A stretch of DNA of 64,000 nucleotides from Parachitinimonas caeni (lineage in GTDB: Bacteria; Pseudomonadota; Gammaproteobacteria; Burkholderiales; Chitinimonadaceae), in contig NZ_JARRAF010000002.1 in NCBI RefSeq assembly GCF_030129945.1, forward strand, positions 124,001 through 188,000. Reading direction: 5' to 3'. A program made the translations under genes and the position numbers. Below, piece by piece: positions 8,453 to 15,514 of the stretch; position 1 is the first letter of the stretch; each line of letters opens with the position of its first letter. Below the pieces are notes generated by a model. It did no database searches, had not been told where the DNA came from, and saw only the letters and a list, made by a program, of their open reading frames with translations.

Positions 8453-8502
8453 TGGAAACTTCCTATAAAAAATAAAATAATCAGGCTGAAATCAGAACAG
8501 AA

Positions 8503-9702
8503 TCACATGCCCATTTCGTTAATGGAGAAAATGGCTGTTAGCATAGACACTACAATTGCGCCGATCAGCCCACCCATTACCACAATCATCATAGGTTCAA
8601 ACAGGGCTACAAACCGCTTTGCCGATTTACGCACATCGTTATCATACTGATCGGCAACTTTAACCAACATAATGCCAATATCACCTGTCTCTTCGCCCAC
8701 CGTCACTAAATTAGTCATGAATGGCGGAAAAAAACGATCGGTTCGCATTGGGCCAGCCAAACCTTCGCCATCCCGTATACCTCGCTCTAACCGAGACAGT
8801 GCCAAATTGACAGGCAAGTTATCTGAAAGTTGCGAAACAATTTGCAAAGCTTTCAAAATAGGAACCCCTGCACCCAATAAAGTACCCAGCGTACGACAGG
8901 CCCGTGAAAGATTAGTTTTAAGAATCAAATCCCCGACAATTGGCATACGCAACAAAATGCTATGCCACCACATTTTCCCTGAAGGAGTACGAACATAGAC
9001 ATTGAATAGTACGACCGCTGCAACACCCGCCAAGAGTAATTCAATTCCATGCTCAGTAAAGAATTTGCTGGACCCAATCAACACTGCCGCAGCCCCCGGC
9101 AGATCTTTCCCCATATTTGTAAACACTTCAGCAAATTTGGGAATTACAAAGACTGTCAGCACCACCAGCGCGGACAAACCAAATACGAGAAGCGCCGCTG
9201 GATATATGGAAGAAGTAATCAGAAAATTACGAAACTCGATGCTGCGCTCATAAAATTCGATCAGTCGAGCCAAGGTCAGAGGCAAAATCCCCCCCTCTTC
9301 ACCAGCTTTGACCATATTGATATATAGACGTGGAAAAATGGAGGGATGCTTGGCAAACGCTTCAGCCAAAGGGCTCCCCTTTTCGATATCCAATAGCAGC
9401 TCTCTGATTACCCCCCGCAATGATTGATTCGGCAAAGTGGCCATCAGAATCTTCAATGCGCGATCCAATGGCAATCCGGCCTCTGTTAACGTGCGCAATT
9501 GCGCCGTGAACTCCAGCACGTCATCCATCTTGGCCTTGCTGCCACCAAACTGCATATTGAGAAGCGGCCGCTTCTCGCTCACAGATAGCAGCTCCCAGCC
9601 ATTTTCGCGCAGTAACTGCTCAGCGCGCTCAGCCGACTCTGCCTCAAGGCTGCCCTTTACGACATCCCCTTCGATACGCACGCTATATGTATAAACCGCC
9701 AT
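8503..9702 (-). CDS. gspF: T2SS inner-membrane platform protein GspF
   Basis: This is a 399-aa polytopic platform protein of the PilC/GspF family. Two homologous cytoplasmic domains alternate with three hydrophobic segments (around 165-190, 215-240 and 370-395). The duplicated motif is visible as LTEAGLPLDRALKIL (first domain) and LGAGVPILKALQIV (second), with GEEGGILP and GEETGDIG after them. It connects the GspE ATPase to pseudopilus assembly. ATG 9702 (MAVYTYSV) is preferred because TGAGG lies just upstream; a TTG at 9714 overlapping the gspE stop would add four residues. Confidence 0.95.
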   Translation of the reverse strand: MAVYTYSVRIEGDVVKGSLEAESAERAEQLLRENGWELLSVSEKRPLLNMQFGGSKAKMDDVLEFTAQLRTLTEAGLPLDRALKILMATLPNQSLRGVIRELLLDIEKGSPLAEAFAKHPSIFPRLYINMVKAGEEGGILPLTLARLIEFYERSIEFRNFLITSSIYPAALLVFGLSALVVLTVFVIPKFAEVFTNMGKDLPGAAAVLIGSSKFFTEHGIELLLAGVAAVVLFNVYVRTPSGKMWWHSILLRMPIVGDLILKTNLSRACRTLGTLLGAGVPILKALQIVSQLSDNLPVNLALSRLERGIRDGEGLAGPMRTDRFFPPFMTNLVTVGEETGDIGIMLVKVADQYDNDVRKSAKRFVALFEPMMIVVMGGLIGAIVVSMLTAIFSINEMGM

Positions 9703-9710
9703 GCCAAGCC

Positions 9711-11267
9711 TCAATCCTCTCGAGTCACCCGACCGAGTTCTTCAAGAGTCGTCACACCTGCCAACGCCTTATGAATACCCGCTTGGCGCATGGTACGCAC
9801 ACCATCCCTCTGTGCAATTTGCTTAATCTCCACGGCTGGTAGCTTCTTCAGGATGGCCGCTTTGACCGCGTCGGTAATAGGTAATAGTTCATAGATACTT
9901 TTTCGACCGCTATAACCTGTATTTGCACAGTGTTGACACCCCACTCCCCGATATAAATGCGACACCTCTGCCGGGTCAAAGCCTTCCTGACGAAGAAACT
10001 CCGCATCAGCAGCGGATACCGGCGTCTCTACCCGACAGTGCGGGCAGATGACGCGCACCAGACGCTGAGCCAGCACCATGATGACCGACGAGGCAATCAG
10101 ATAGCTTTCAACCCCCATATCAAGCAAACGATGCGGAGCGCTGAAGCTGTCATTCGTATGGATGGTTGAAAACACTAAGTGCCCCGTTAACGCAGACTGG
10201 ATAGCGATATCCGCCGTTTCACCATCGCGAATTTCACCCACCATGATGATGTCAGGATCTTGACGGACGATGGAGCGCAGGGCATTGGCAAATGTCAGAT
10301 TGATCTGCGCTTTGACCTGAACTTGATTGATCCCTTCCATTTGATATTCGACGGGGTCTTCAACCGTAATGATCTTGACGTCCGGCGTATTGATCTCACC
10401 CAACGCAGCGTAGAGTGTCGTCGTCTTGCCCGAACCAGTTGGACCTGTTACTAGAATCATGCCATGCGGTTGGCTGATCGCTTTGCGGAAAGCAGTGAGC
10501 GTCGCCGGTTCAAACCCAAGCGCATCCAGATGCATTGTTGATTCTTGCTTATCGAGAATACGGATTACCATGCTCTCGCCGTAAACCGTCGGCAAGGTAG
10601 AGACGCGCATGTCCACATCCCGATCTTTGATGGTCATCTTGATACGGCCATCCTGCGGCAACCGTCGCTCCGCGATATTCATTCTGGCACGCAGCTTCAG
10701 ATGCGATATGGTCGGCAAAAACATACGTTTTGGAGGCGATTCCATATCATGAAGCACGCCATCAATCCGCAAACGCACCTTGAAAGCCTCTTGATAAACT
10801 TCAAGGTGAATATCCGACGCATTGCCCTCAACAGCCGTCTGAATGACGTACTGAGCCAACCTAACTACTGGTGCATCTTCAGCTTGGTGCTTGAGCGCTT
10901 CCAGATCATCCTCATCAAGACCTGCCGCATCACCATAGGAATCTGCCAGCCCGATGCCTCCAGGCATTGCACCTTTCTTGTAGGCAAGGTCAATTCCCTG
11001 CTCAATCACATCGCGGGGCGCCAGAGAGACATGAAGCTGGGCCTGGCTAGCAAACTGCTTCAGCCCCTCCAATGCCATAATGGGCATCGGGAGTACCGAC
11101 ACCACACGCAGGGTCTCACCATCAAACCCCAACGGCAAAATCCCGTTGTCACGCAAGAACCCCTCAGTCACACCTTGCAGAGGGATAATCTCGTCAGGTA
11201 AATCTGACTCCGCGAGAACGGCTAATCCCATAGCCTGCGCTTGTACGGAAAAATCTGTAGTCAACAT
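9711..11267 (-). CDS. gspE: T2SS cytoplasmic ATPase GspE
   Basis: This is the secretion ATPase (about 518 aa). The N1E domain (about 30-95) is followed by a linker and the N2 region (SDIHLEVY). The Walker A motif GPTGSGKTT is at about 275, the Asp box at ITVEDPVEYQ, and Walker B at IIMVGEIRDGETAD, followed by the His box TIHTND. A zinc-binding CPHC (408) and CQHC (444) pair is present, as in GspE and PilB. The stretch after the His box reads SFSAPHRLLDMGVE, where families usually have a Gly/Ala-rich version. GGTGAG lies 10 nt before ATG 11267; GTG 11282, overlapping the stop of the 68-aa gene, is the alternative start. Confidence 0.95.
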   Translation of the reverse strand: MLTTDFSVQAQAMGLAVLAESDLPDEIIPLQGVTEGFLRDNGILPLGFDGETLRVVSVLPMPIMALEGLKQFASQAQLHVSLAPRDVIEQGIDLAYKKGAMPGGIGLADSYGDAAGLDEDDLEALKHQAEDAPVVRLAQYVIQTAVEGNASDIHLEVYQEAFKVRLRIDGVLHDMESPPKRMFLPTISHLKLRARMNIAERRLPQDGRIKMTIKDRDVDMRVSTLPTVYGESMVIRILDKQESTMHLDALGFEPATLTAFRKAISQPHGMILVTGPTGSGKTTTLYAALGEINTPDVKIITVEDPVEYQMEGINQVQVKAQINLTFANALRSIVRQDPDIIMVGEIRDGETADIAIQSALTGHLVFSTIHTNDSFSAPHRLLDMGVESYLIASSVIMVLAQRLVRVICPHCRVETPVSAADAEFLRQEGFDPAEVSHLYRGVGCQHCANTGYSGRKSIYELLPITDAVKAAILKKLPAVEIKQIAQRDGVRTMRQAGIHKALAGVTTLEELGRVTRED

Positions 11268-11278
11268 TATTGCAACAC

Positions 11279-11485
11279 TCACCGATGCAATGACTTATCT
11301 GCCTCATCCGACGGCCCCTCTTCACCAGAAGGGGCAAATGGATTTGGCGCATGAGGTTTACCTTGATTGGCCGCAATCGCTTCGAGCAGATTCATGCCAG
11401 ACACAGGCTTGTTCTCCTCAACGGGTAACACTGCACTCTGTGCGTCGCCCCGCTTTTTTTTGAACAAATTGAACAGACTTTTCAC
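11279..11485 (-). CDS. 68-aa T2SS-operon protein with the AI.AA/NPFA motif (unknown function)
   Basis: This small protein starts with GTG at 11485, with GAGG close upstream. It has no signal peptide or transmembrane helix but a strongly basic amphipathic start (MKSLFNLFKKKRG). GMNLLEAIAAN is at 30-40 and NPFAP at 48-52, followed by an acidic tail. These match the motifs of the exported 117-aa protein, GspD and the GspC-like protein. It lies between the gspC-like gene and gspE, overlapping the gspE region by a few nt, so it is transcribed with the ATPase. I do not recognise a family. A cytoplasmic or membrane-surface adaptor is a guess from charge and position. Confidence 0.75.
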   Translation of the reverse strand: MKSLFNLFKKKRGDAQSAVLPVEENKPVSGMNLLEAIAANQGKPHAPNPFAPSGEEGPSDEADKSLHR

Positions 11486-11564
11486 GGAAACCTCTATCGC
11501 TCGTTACATATCAAAGCCAGAAAAATTTGCCATTACAGCAAACCTACCAGAGCCAAACAATTGA

Positions 11565-11582
11565 GCGCCCGTTCAAGGGCGC
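11565..11582 (-). other. GC-rich hairpin between gspC-like and the 68-aa gene
   Basis: GCGCCC and GGGCGC flank a 6-nt loop in the 128-nt gap after the gspC-like stop. The following minus-strand bases (TCAATTGTTTGG) are only weakly T-rich. It could lower transcription into gspE onward, or protect the upstream mRNA. Confidence 0.4.
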
Positions 11583-11613
11583 CCAAAAGAACCGTGATTA
11601 CCAAAGCGGTCAA

Positions 11614-12393
11614 TTACTTATTTGCAAACGGGTTAGGACCGGAATTAGCCACCCCATTTCGCCTTGCCGCCTCAATAGCCTCAATCAAAGTCATCCCTCT
11701 TTGAGGTGGCGAGGAACCTGCACTCGAATCAGGCGGCACAGCAGACGCTGACGCTTCCGGAGTAGACACAGGAGGCGGTGGGGGCGGCATCATCTCTGGA
11801 GTAAATGGGGTTGGCATTGAGGACGACATATCCCCCCCAGATCCATCCATCAACGTTGGCATCGCAGCAGGCATCACAATAGCAACCTGAGCAGGAGGCG
11901 GAATCGCCACACCAGAAACTGCCCTATTTTTGGCGATAGTAAACGGAAGTGGCGCTCTTACCCCTCCATTCTCAAACACCAGTTCCTTTGCACCGATCTC
12001 TACCAACTTGTACTCGCCCAAATATTCCCCTTCCGCCAAAACTTTATAGGGACGTAAAGGCTTTCCCGGCATCGGCGGAGGAAGTAAGCGCATAGCACCA
12101 GCAGCGACCTCCACTATTGCCTTTCTCGCCGAACCATTAATCAAAACCCCCTGCACTTTCACATCCTTATCAGTCAATGCAGGAGGAGGAGGAGGCTGTG
12201 GAGGAGGTGGCGGTGGCGGCAGCTCCCAAGCCCGCCGCTGAGCATCAAATACGTTCTTTTGGTAAATAAGGTTTGGATTTGCCTGTGGCACGGCCGCCGC
12301 CGGCTCCTTTGCTTTAGCAGCAGCCAACTCTCCAGCCTGTGCAGAAGACACAGCACCCAACAAAGTCAACACAGCAACACATGACTTAGACAT
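11614..12393 (-). CDS. gspC: GspC/PilP-like periplasmic protein with polyproline segments and C-terminal AIEAAR/NPFA motif
   Basis: This is a 259-aa protein. A probable signal peptide (1-20, ending AQA) replaces the usual GspC membrane anchor. Residues about 40-50 (NLIYQKNVFD) and 75-155 (VQGVLINGSARKAIVEV, then VLAEGEYLGEYKLVEIG and ELVFENGG) form a GspC homology-region (HR)-like domain, which in the family contacts the N0 domain of GspD. Two polyproline stretches flank it (about 58-70 and 203-208). There is no PDZ domain; the C-terminus instead has MTLIEAIEAAR (234-244) and ends NPFANK. It is the first gene of the T2SS operon. The GspC role is inferred from the HR-like fold and position; PilP is the alternative. 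Confidence 0.68.
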   Translation of the reverse strand: MSKSCVAVLTLLGAVSSAQAGELAAAKAKEPAAAVPQANPNLIYQKNVFDAQRRAWELPPPPPPPQPPPPPALTDKDVKVQGVLINGSARKAIVEVAAGAMRLLPPPMPGKPLRPYKVLAEGEYLGEYKLVEIGAKELVFENGGVRAPLPFTIAKNRAVSGVAIPPPAQVAIVMPAAMPTLMDGSGGDMSSSMPTPFTPEMMPPPPPPVSTPEASASAVPPDSSAGSSPPQRGMTLIEAIEAARRNGVANSGPNPFANK

Positions 12394-12535
12394 CTAATAT
12401 CTACCAATGCTTCTTAAGATGATCAAACACGGCACCGTTTGCCGCGTCTCGAATCGTAGAATGATACCGCACCATACAACCTTACTAATCAGCGGTAGGA
12501 CTAAAGACATGGCAGCAAAGTTCTGAGGCCAAAGC

Positions 12536-12636
12536 AAAAAAAAAGCCTGCTCTTTCGAGCAGGCTTTTGTTGTTGCTTGTGGCGGAGCAACCGGCAGGCT
12601 TGGGGTGGCACTAAACCTATATTTCCAAGTGGAAGC
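12536..12636 (-). ncRNA. Candidate small RNA or attenuating leader upstream of the T2SS operon
   Basis: A strong promoter (12639-12668) drives a transcript starting near 12630-12636. It would contain a short hairpin at its 5' end (TTCC-ACTT-GGAA, 12623-12634) and a second (GTTGCT-CCGCCACA-AGCAAC, 12572-12591). It ends at a perfect 12-bp terminator stem followed by nine T. There is no open frame of note on this strand across it. The 8-mer AAGCCTGC occurs both in the transcript body (12594-12601) and in the 5' arm of the terminator, so two alternative pairings with the 3' arm are possible. It points toward gspC, 140 nt downstream. I do not recognise a known RNA family. Confidence 0.6.
12541..12568 (-). 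terminator. Strong intrinsic terminator
   Basis: A perfect 12-bp stem (AAAAGCCTGCTC / GAGCAGGCTTTT) encloses a 4-nt GAAA loop on the minus strand, with a run of nine T after it (12536-12544 read on minus). The stem's own A/T ends give it some activity on the plus strand too, but the tail points to minus-strand termination. Confidence 0.85.
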
Positions 12637-12638
12637 CC

Positions 12639-12668
12639 ATTGTACCCCAAACAAAAAACCAATTTCAA
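12639..12668 (-). promoter_or_regulatory. Sigma-70-like promoter for the candidate sRNA/T2SS leader
   Basis: The -35 element TTGAAA (12668-12663) and -10 element TACAAT (12644-12639) each differ from consensus at one position and are separated by 18 nt. The initiation region is GGGCTTCC. This is the best-looking promoter in the 700-nt gap and is oriented toward gspC. Confidence 0.7.
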
Positions 12669-12752
12669 ACAGAATTTTCCCAAATCGCAAGTGCAAGATG
12701 CACAAATACTTCGTGTTGCTGGCACGCGCCTGAGACACTATCCTATAAAAGT

Positions 12753-12772
12753 GTCGTGAAAATCGCCACGAC
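12753..12772. other. Inverted repeat upstream of the surface-protein promoter
   Basis: GTCGTG and CACGAC flank 8 nt, about 25 nt upstream of the -35 element of the plus-strand promoter at 12798. Size and position suit a dimeric regulator site, but no regulator is known. Confidence 0.3.
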
Positions 12773-12797
12773 GCATCCGTCGCTAGAATCTTGCGCG

Positions 12798-12826
12798 TTG
12801 ACGCTAAAGGGTCGAAATGCTAGATT
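12798..12826 (+). promoter_or_regulatory. Candidate sigma-70 promoter of the surface-protein gene
   Basis: TTGACG (12798-12803), a 17-nt spacer and TAGATT (12821-12826) make a reasonable promoter. Transcription would start near 12833, giving a 5' leader of about 260 nt before the ATG at 13096. Confidence 0.5.
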
Positions 12827-12832
12827 CACACG

Positions 12833-13095
12833 GCGCAGGATGGACAGGGTATCCTATTGTGGTTAGGTATTCTGTTCAGCATGCACCGGCTTGGTGGATT
12901 TTTAACATGCAATCTCAAACTCCCCGGCCGCTGATTGGTGTCAGGCCGAAGACGTGGTTATCGATGTACAAGTACAACTCGATAGGCTTTCCAATCAGGT
13001 TGTGGCGAAAGTAATCAAAAGACTTAAGGCAGCTAAGAACGCACAAAGCGCCTTGGTTTTGGTTAATCCTTGATCCAGTGTGGAGCAAATAAACG
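12833..13095 (+). other. Long 5' leader without genes
   Basis: This stretch holds no convincing coding frame; short open frames have no good start signals. It precedes an abundant-protein-type gene, and long leaders are common for surface-layer proteins, where they stabilise mRNA. GGAG lies about 10 nt before the ATG at 13096. I cannot define a secondary structure in it by eye. Confidence 0.4.
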
Positions 13096-15366
13096 ATGAA
13101 GACTCAACAATTCACGAAAAAACTCGTAGCGGCTAGCGTTGCGACCGCCCTCGGCGCCGGTGCGTCGATCGCGTTTGCAAACGTTTTTGCTGATACGACA
13201 CAAACATCTGCTGTTACGACAGGTGTAAACGTTCCAAAGGCCTCCAGCGCATCTGTTACTAACCAGTTCATTGAACTGAACCAGAATGTTGTTGGTGCAG
13301 TTGCTGGCGGAACCGGCACAATCGTATTCAAGTTGGACAATGGCGCAAAATGGGCTTCAGCTCCTACGCTGACCTACATGAATAGCAGCGCTAGCGCTGT
13401 TGTTACCGCCGGCTCCGCAGGTGCTTCGGTAAGTGGCGGTACATTAACCATCAACTTGGCTACCTCTGACTACACGTCTACCGTTGCTAGCCAGACAAAA
13501 GTTATCAAGATCAGTGGCATTGTTCTGGACACCAGCGGCTCAACTGTAGAGACAGCCGTTAATGCATCTCTGGACGCATCATCTACAGCAACAGGCCTCA
13601 CAACAGGCTCCACAAGCAAGCTGGCAACTGTTAAGCCTGTTGGTGTAACACCGACAGCGACAACTTCCGCCTCTTCCATCACCGCGAATGCGACATTCAC
13701 TCTGCCAGACCTGAAGATTTCGGAGATCATCCAATCTTCGCTGAAGGATATGTCTTCTGCAACTGACGAAGTCACTATCACTCTGCCAACTGGCGTGAAC
13801 TTCACTCTGGCCGGCACAGCTGGTTGGACTGGCTCGCTGACAGCAAACGCTGCACCTGCGATTGCTAGCAACGTTCTGAAGATCGACGTTACTAATACCG
13901 GCGCATCGACCTCGGCAAGCGACATTACCCTGACCGGTGCAAAGGCTTTTGTACCTTCCGGCACAGCGAATGGTGATATCAACGCAACGATCGCTGTAAA
14001 GCTGTCCGATGGCACAACAGCCACCTCCACCATGAAGGTAGCTTCTGTTGTAACCGGCGGAACCACCAACAAGTTTGTTGAGGGTGGCAGCAGTGGCAGC
14101 GACACTTACAACACCCTGTTTACCGGTCGTACCTATGCAGCTGGTTTTGCCACTGCGGGCCTGGAAGCAGACAAGTTGTCAGTTGCCGAAATCGTTCCTG
14201 CAACACTGCAAGCCGGTGGTGGTGTGACATTTACCCTGTCCAATGGTGCAGTTCTTGGTGCAGGCACTGATGTTGCAGTTACCGTGTCCCAAGTTGCTGT
14301 TGGTGCCAACTCCATCAACACAGCAAAGAACGCAGTTACTGTTCCAGTTACGACAGCCTCTACCACTACTGCAGGTTATATTCAGGTCGGCGGCTTCACC
14401 AATCTAGACTTGACCAGCGCTACCGCTGGAGATCTGAATGTTGCAATTTCTAGCACCACAGGCGCAACTGCTGGTACCTTGAAGCTCGCAACCATTAAGG
14501 ATGCAACAGCGTCTTCTGTTGCAGGCACATTGCCAATTGGATCAGTCGGTTCGTCTGTGGCGCTCGGTGATATCGTTATCACTGAGTCGGCATATGGCGC
14601 ATTGAGCACCACAGGTGTTATGGGTGTTTACATTGCAGATGCGAACGGCGCTGCGATTGATGTAACATCCGCCTCTGTAAAAGCTTACAAGGCAGATGGT
14701 ACTGATATTAGCAGTACTATTTTCGGCTCTAGCAGTGGTGCAACCCTGACTAACTCCACAAATGGATTGGTGACATTCCCTGTTACCGCTGCATCAACAT
14801 CCAGCACAGGTCCAGTGACCGTCAAGATCAAGGGATTGAAGCCTAAGTTGAATAGCACTGTAACTAGCAACCCTCTGAAGGCCTTAATTGGTGGTGCTGC
14901 TGCAGCGGGAACTACGACGCTAACCTCTGCTGCTGGCGCCATGCCTACTAAAGCAACAGTTGATGTTGCCTCTGTTGCAGGCTCAGTTCCTTCTTTCCCA
15001 CAAGCAACATCATCGGGTGCCAACACTGCACTTACCGTGACGGCATCTTTTGGCGCAAGCACAAATGATGCAGGTAAAGCTGGCACCATTTATGTTGCGG
15101 GTGTTGTGAATGGCGTTGTGTATCTGAAGTCTAAGAGTGGTGCATGGAGCCCTTACGACCCTAAGAACCCGGTAGCTTACGAAACTGGCGTCCAGCTGGG
15201 TGTTAACACCGTTAACATCTTGGATGGCACATTGGATGTAAGTGGCTTGGTGGGTGCTGAGATCTATGTTGGTTATGGTGTAGGTAGCACGGTATTCGGT
15301 GCGGCCGTTCCTTTCAACAATATGTTGACCAGCGGCTCATATGCCAAGGTCTACACCATCAAGTAA
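13096..15366 (+). CDS. Exported Ala/Ser/Thr-rich S-layer-like or surface protein
   Basis: This is a 756-aa protein with a signal peptide (about 1-28, ending IAFA). Its mature part is dominated by Ala, Ser, Thr, Gly and Val, with no cysteine and three tryptophans. It reads as many short beta strands, like repeated immunoglobulin-like or S-layer domains. The C-terminal segment (VGAEIYVGYGVG, then LTSGSYAKVYTIK) resembles a tail I associate with beta-proteobacterial surface proteins. The codon pattern is uniform, as in highly expressed genes. It has its own candidate promoter, a long leader and a strong terminator, so it forms a single-gene unit. Being next to the T2SS operon and a GT-C protein suggests, but does not prove, that it is secreted or glycosylated by them. 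Confidence 0.7.
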   Translation: MKTQQFTKKLVAASVATALGAGASIAFANVFADTTQTSAVTTGVNVPKASSASVTNQFIELNQNVVGAVAGGTGTIVFKLDNGAKWASAPTLTYMNSSASAVVTAGSAGASVSGGTLTINLATSDYTSTVASQTKVIKISGIVLDTSGSTVETAVNASLDASSTATGLTTGSTSKLATVKPVGVTPTATTSASSITANATFTLPDLKISEIIQSSLKDMSSATDEVTITLPTGVNFTLAGTAGWTGSLTANAAPAIASNVLKIDVTNTGASTSASDITLTGAKAFVPSGTANGDINATIAVKLSDGTTATSTMKVASVVTGGTTNKFVEGGSSGSDTYNTLFTGRTYAAGFATAGLEADKLSVAEIVPATLQAGGGVTFTLSNGAVLGAGTDVAVTVSQVAVGANSINTAKNAVTVPVTTASTTTAGYIQVGGFTNLDLTSATAGDLNVAISSTTGATAGTLKLATIKDATASSVAGTLPIGSVGSSVALGDIVITESAYGALSTTGVMGVYIADANGAAIDVTSASVKAYKADGTDISSTIFGSSSGATLTNSTNGLVTFPVTAASTSSTGPVTVKIKGLKPKLNSTVTSNPLKALIGGAAAAGTTTLTSAAGAMPTKATVDVASVAGSVPSFPQATSSGANTALTVTASFGASTNDAGKAGTIYVAGVVNGVVYLKSKSGAWSPYDPKNPVAYETGVQLGVNTVNILDGTLDVSGLVGAEIYVGYGVGSTVFGAAVPFNNMLTSGSYAKVYTIK

Positions 15367-15396
15367 TTCTGCTCTTGTAGCTGAATGAAAGACGTT

Positions 15397-15425
15397 AAAC
15401 CGCCGACCTTGGTCGGCGGTTTTTC
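15397..15425 (+). terminator. Intrinsic terminator of the surface-protein gene
   Basis: The stem AACCGCCGACC / GGTCGGCGGTT closes a TT loop and is followed by TTTTTC. It lies 30 nt after the stop codon of the 756-aa gene. Confidence 0.9.
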
Positions 15426-15514
15426 TTATGCAGCGCACATTACATCCGACTGTCTCACAATTGACAGCCATTTATCAGCCAAAGCTACGAGCTTAGTATT
15501 TCTTCTATTTAACC

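Noticed and set aside
12394..12738. 114-codon open frame across the candidate sRNA
   Set aside because: It runs through the promoter and the terminator hairpin and has no domain or ribosome-binding site; RNA features explain the region better.
13104..15089. Several long open frames antisense to the surface-protein gene
   Set aside because: They mirror the Ala/Thr/Val-rich composition of the sense gene, show Val/Ala/Pro-rich sequences without domains, and lack start signals.
15461..15466. Consensus TTGACA before the GT-C gene
   Set aside because: No acceptable -10 element at 16-18 nt downstream, so it was not called as a promoter.
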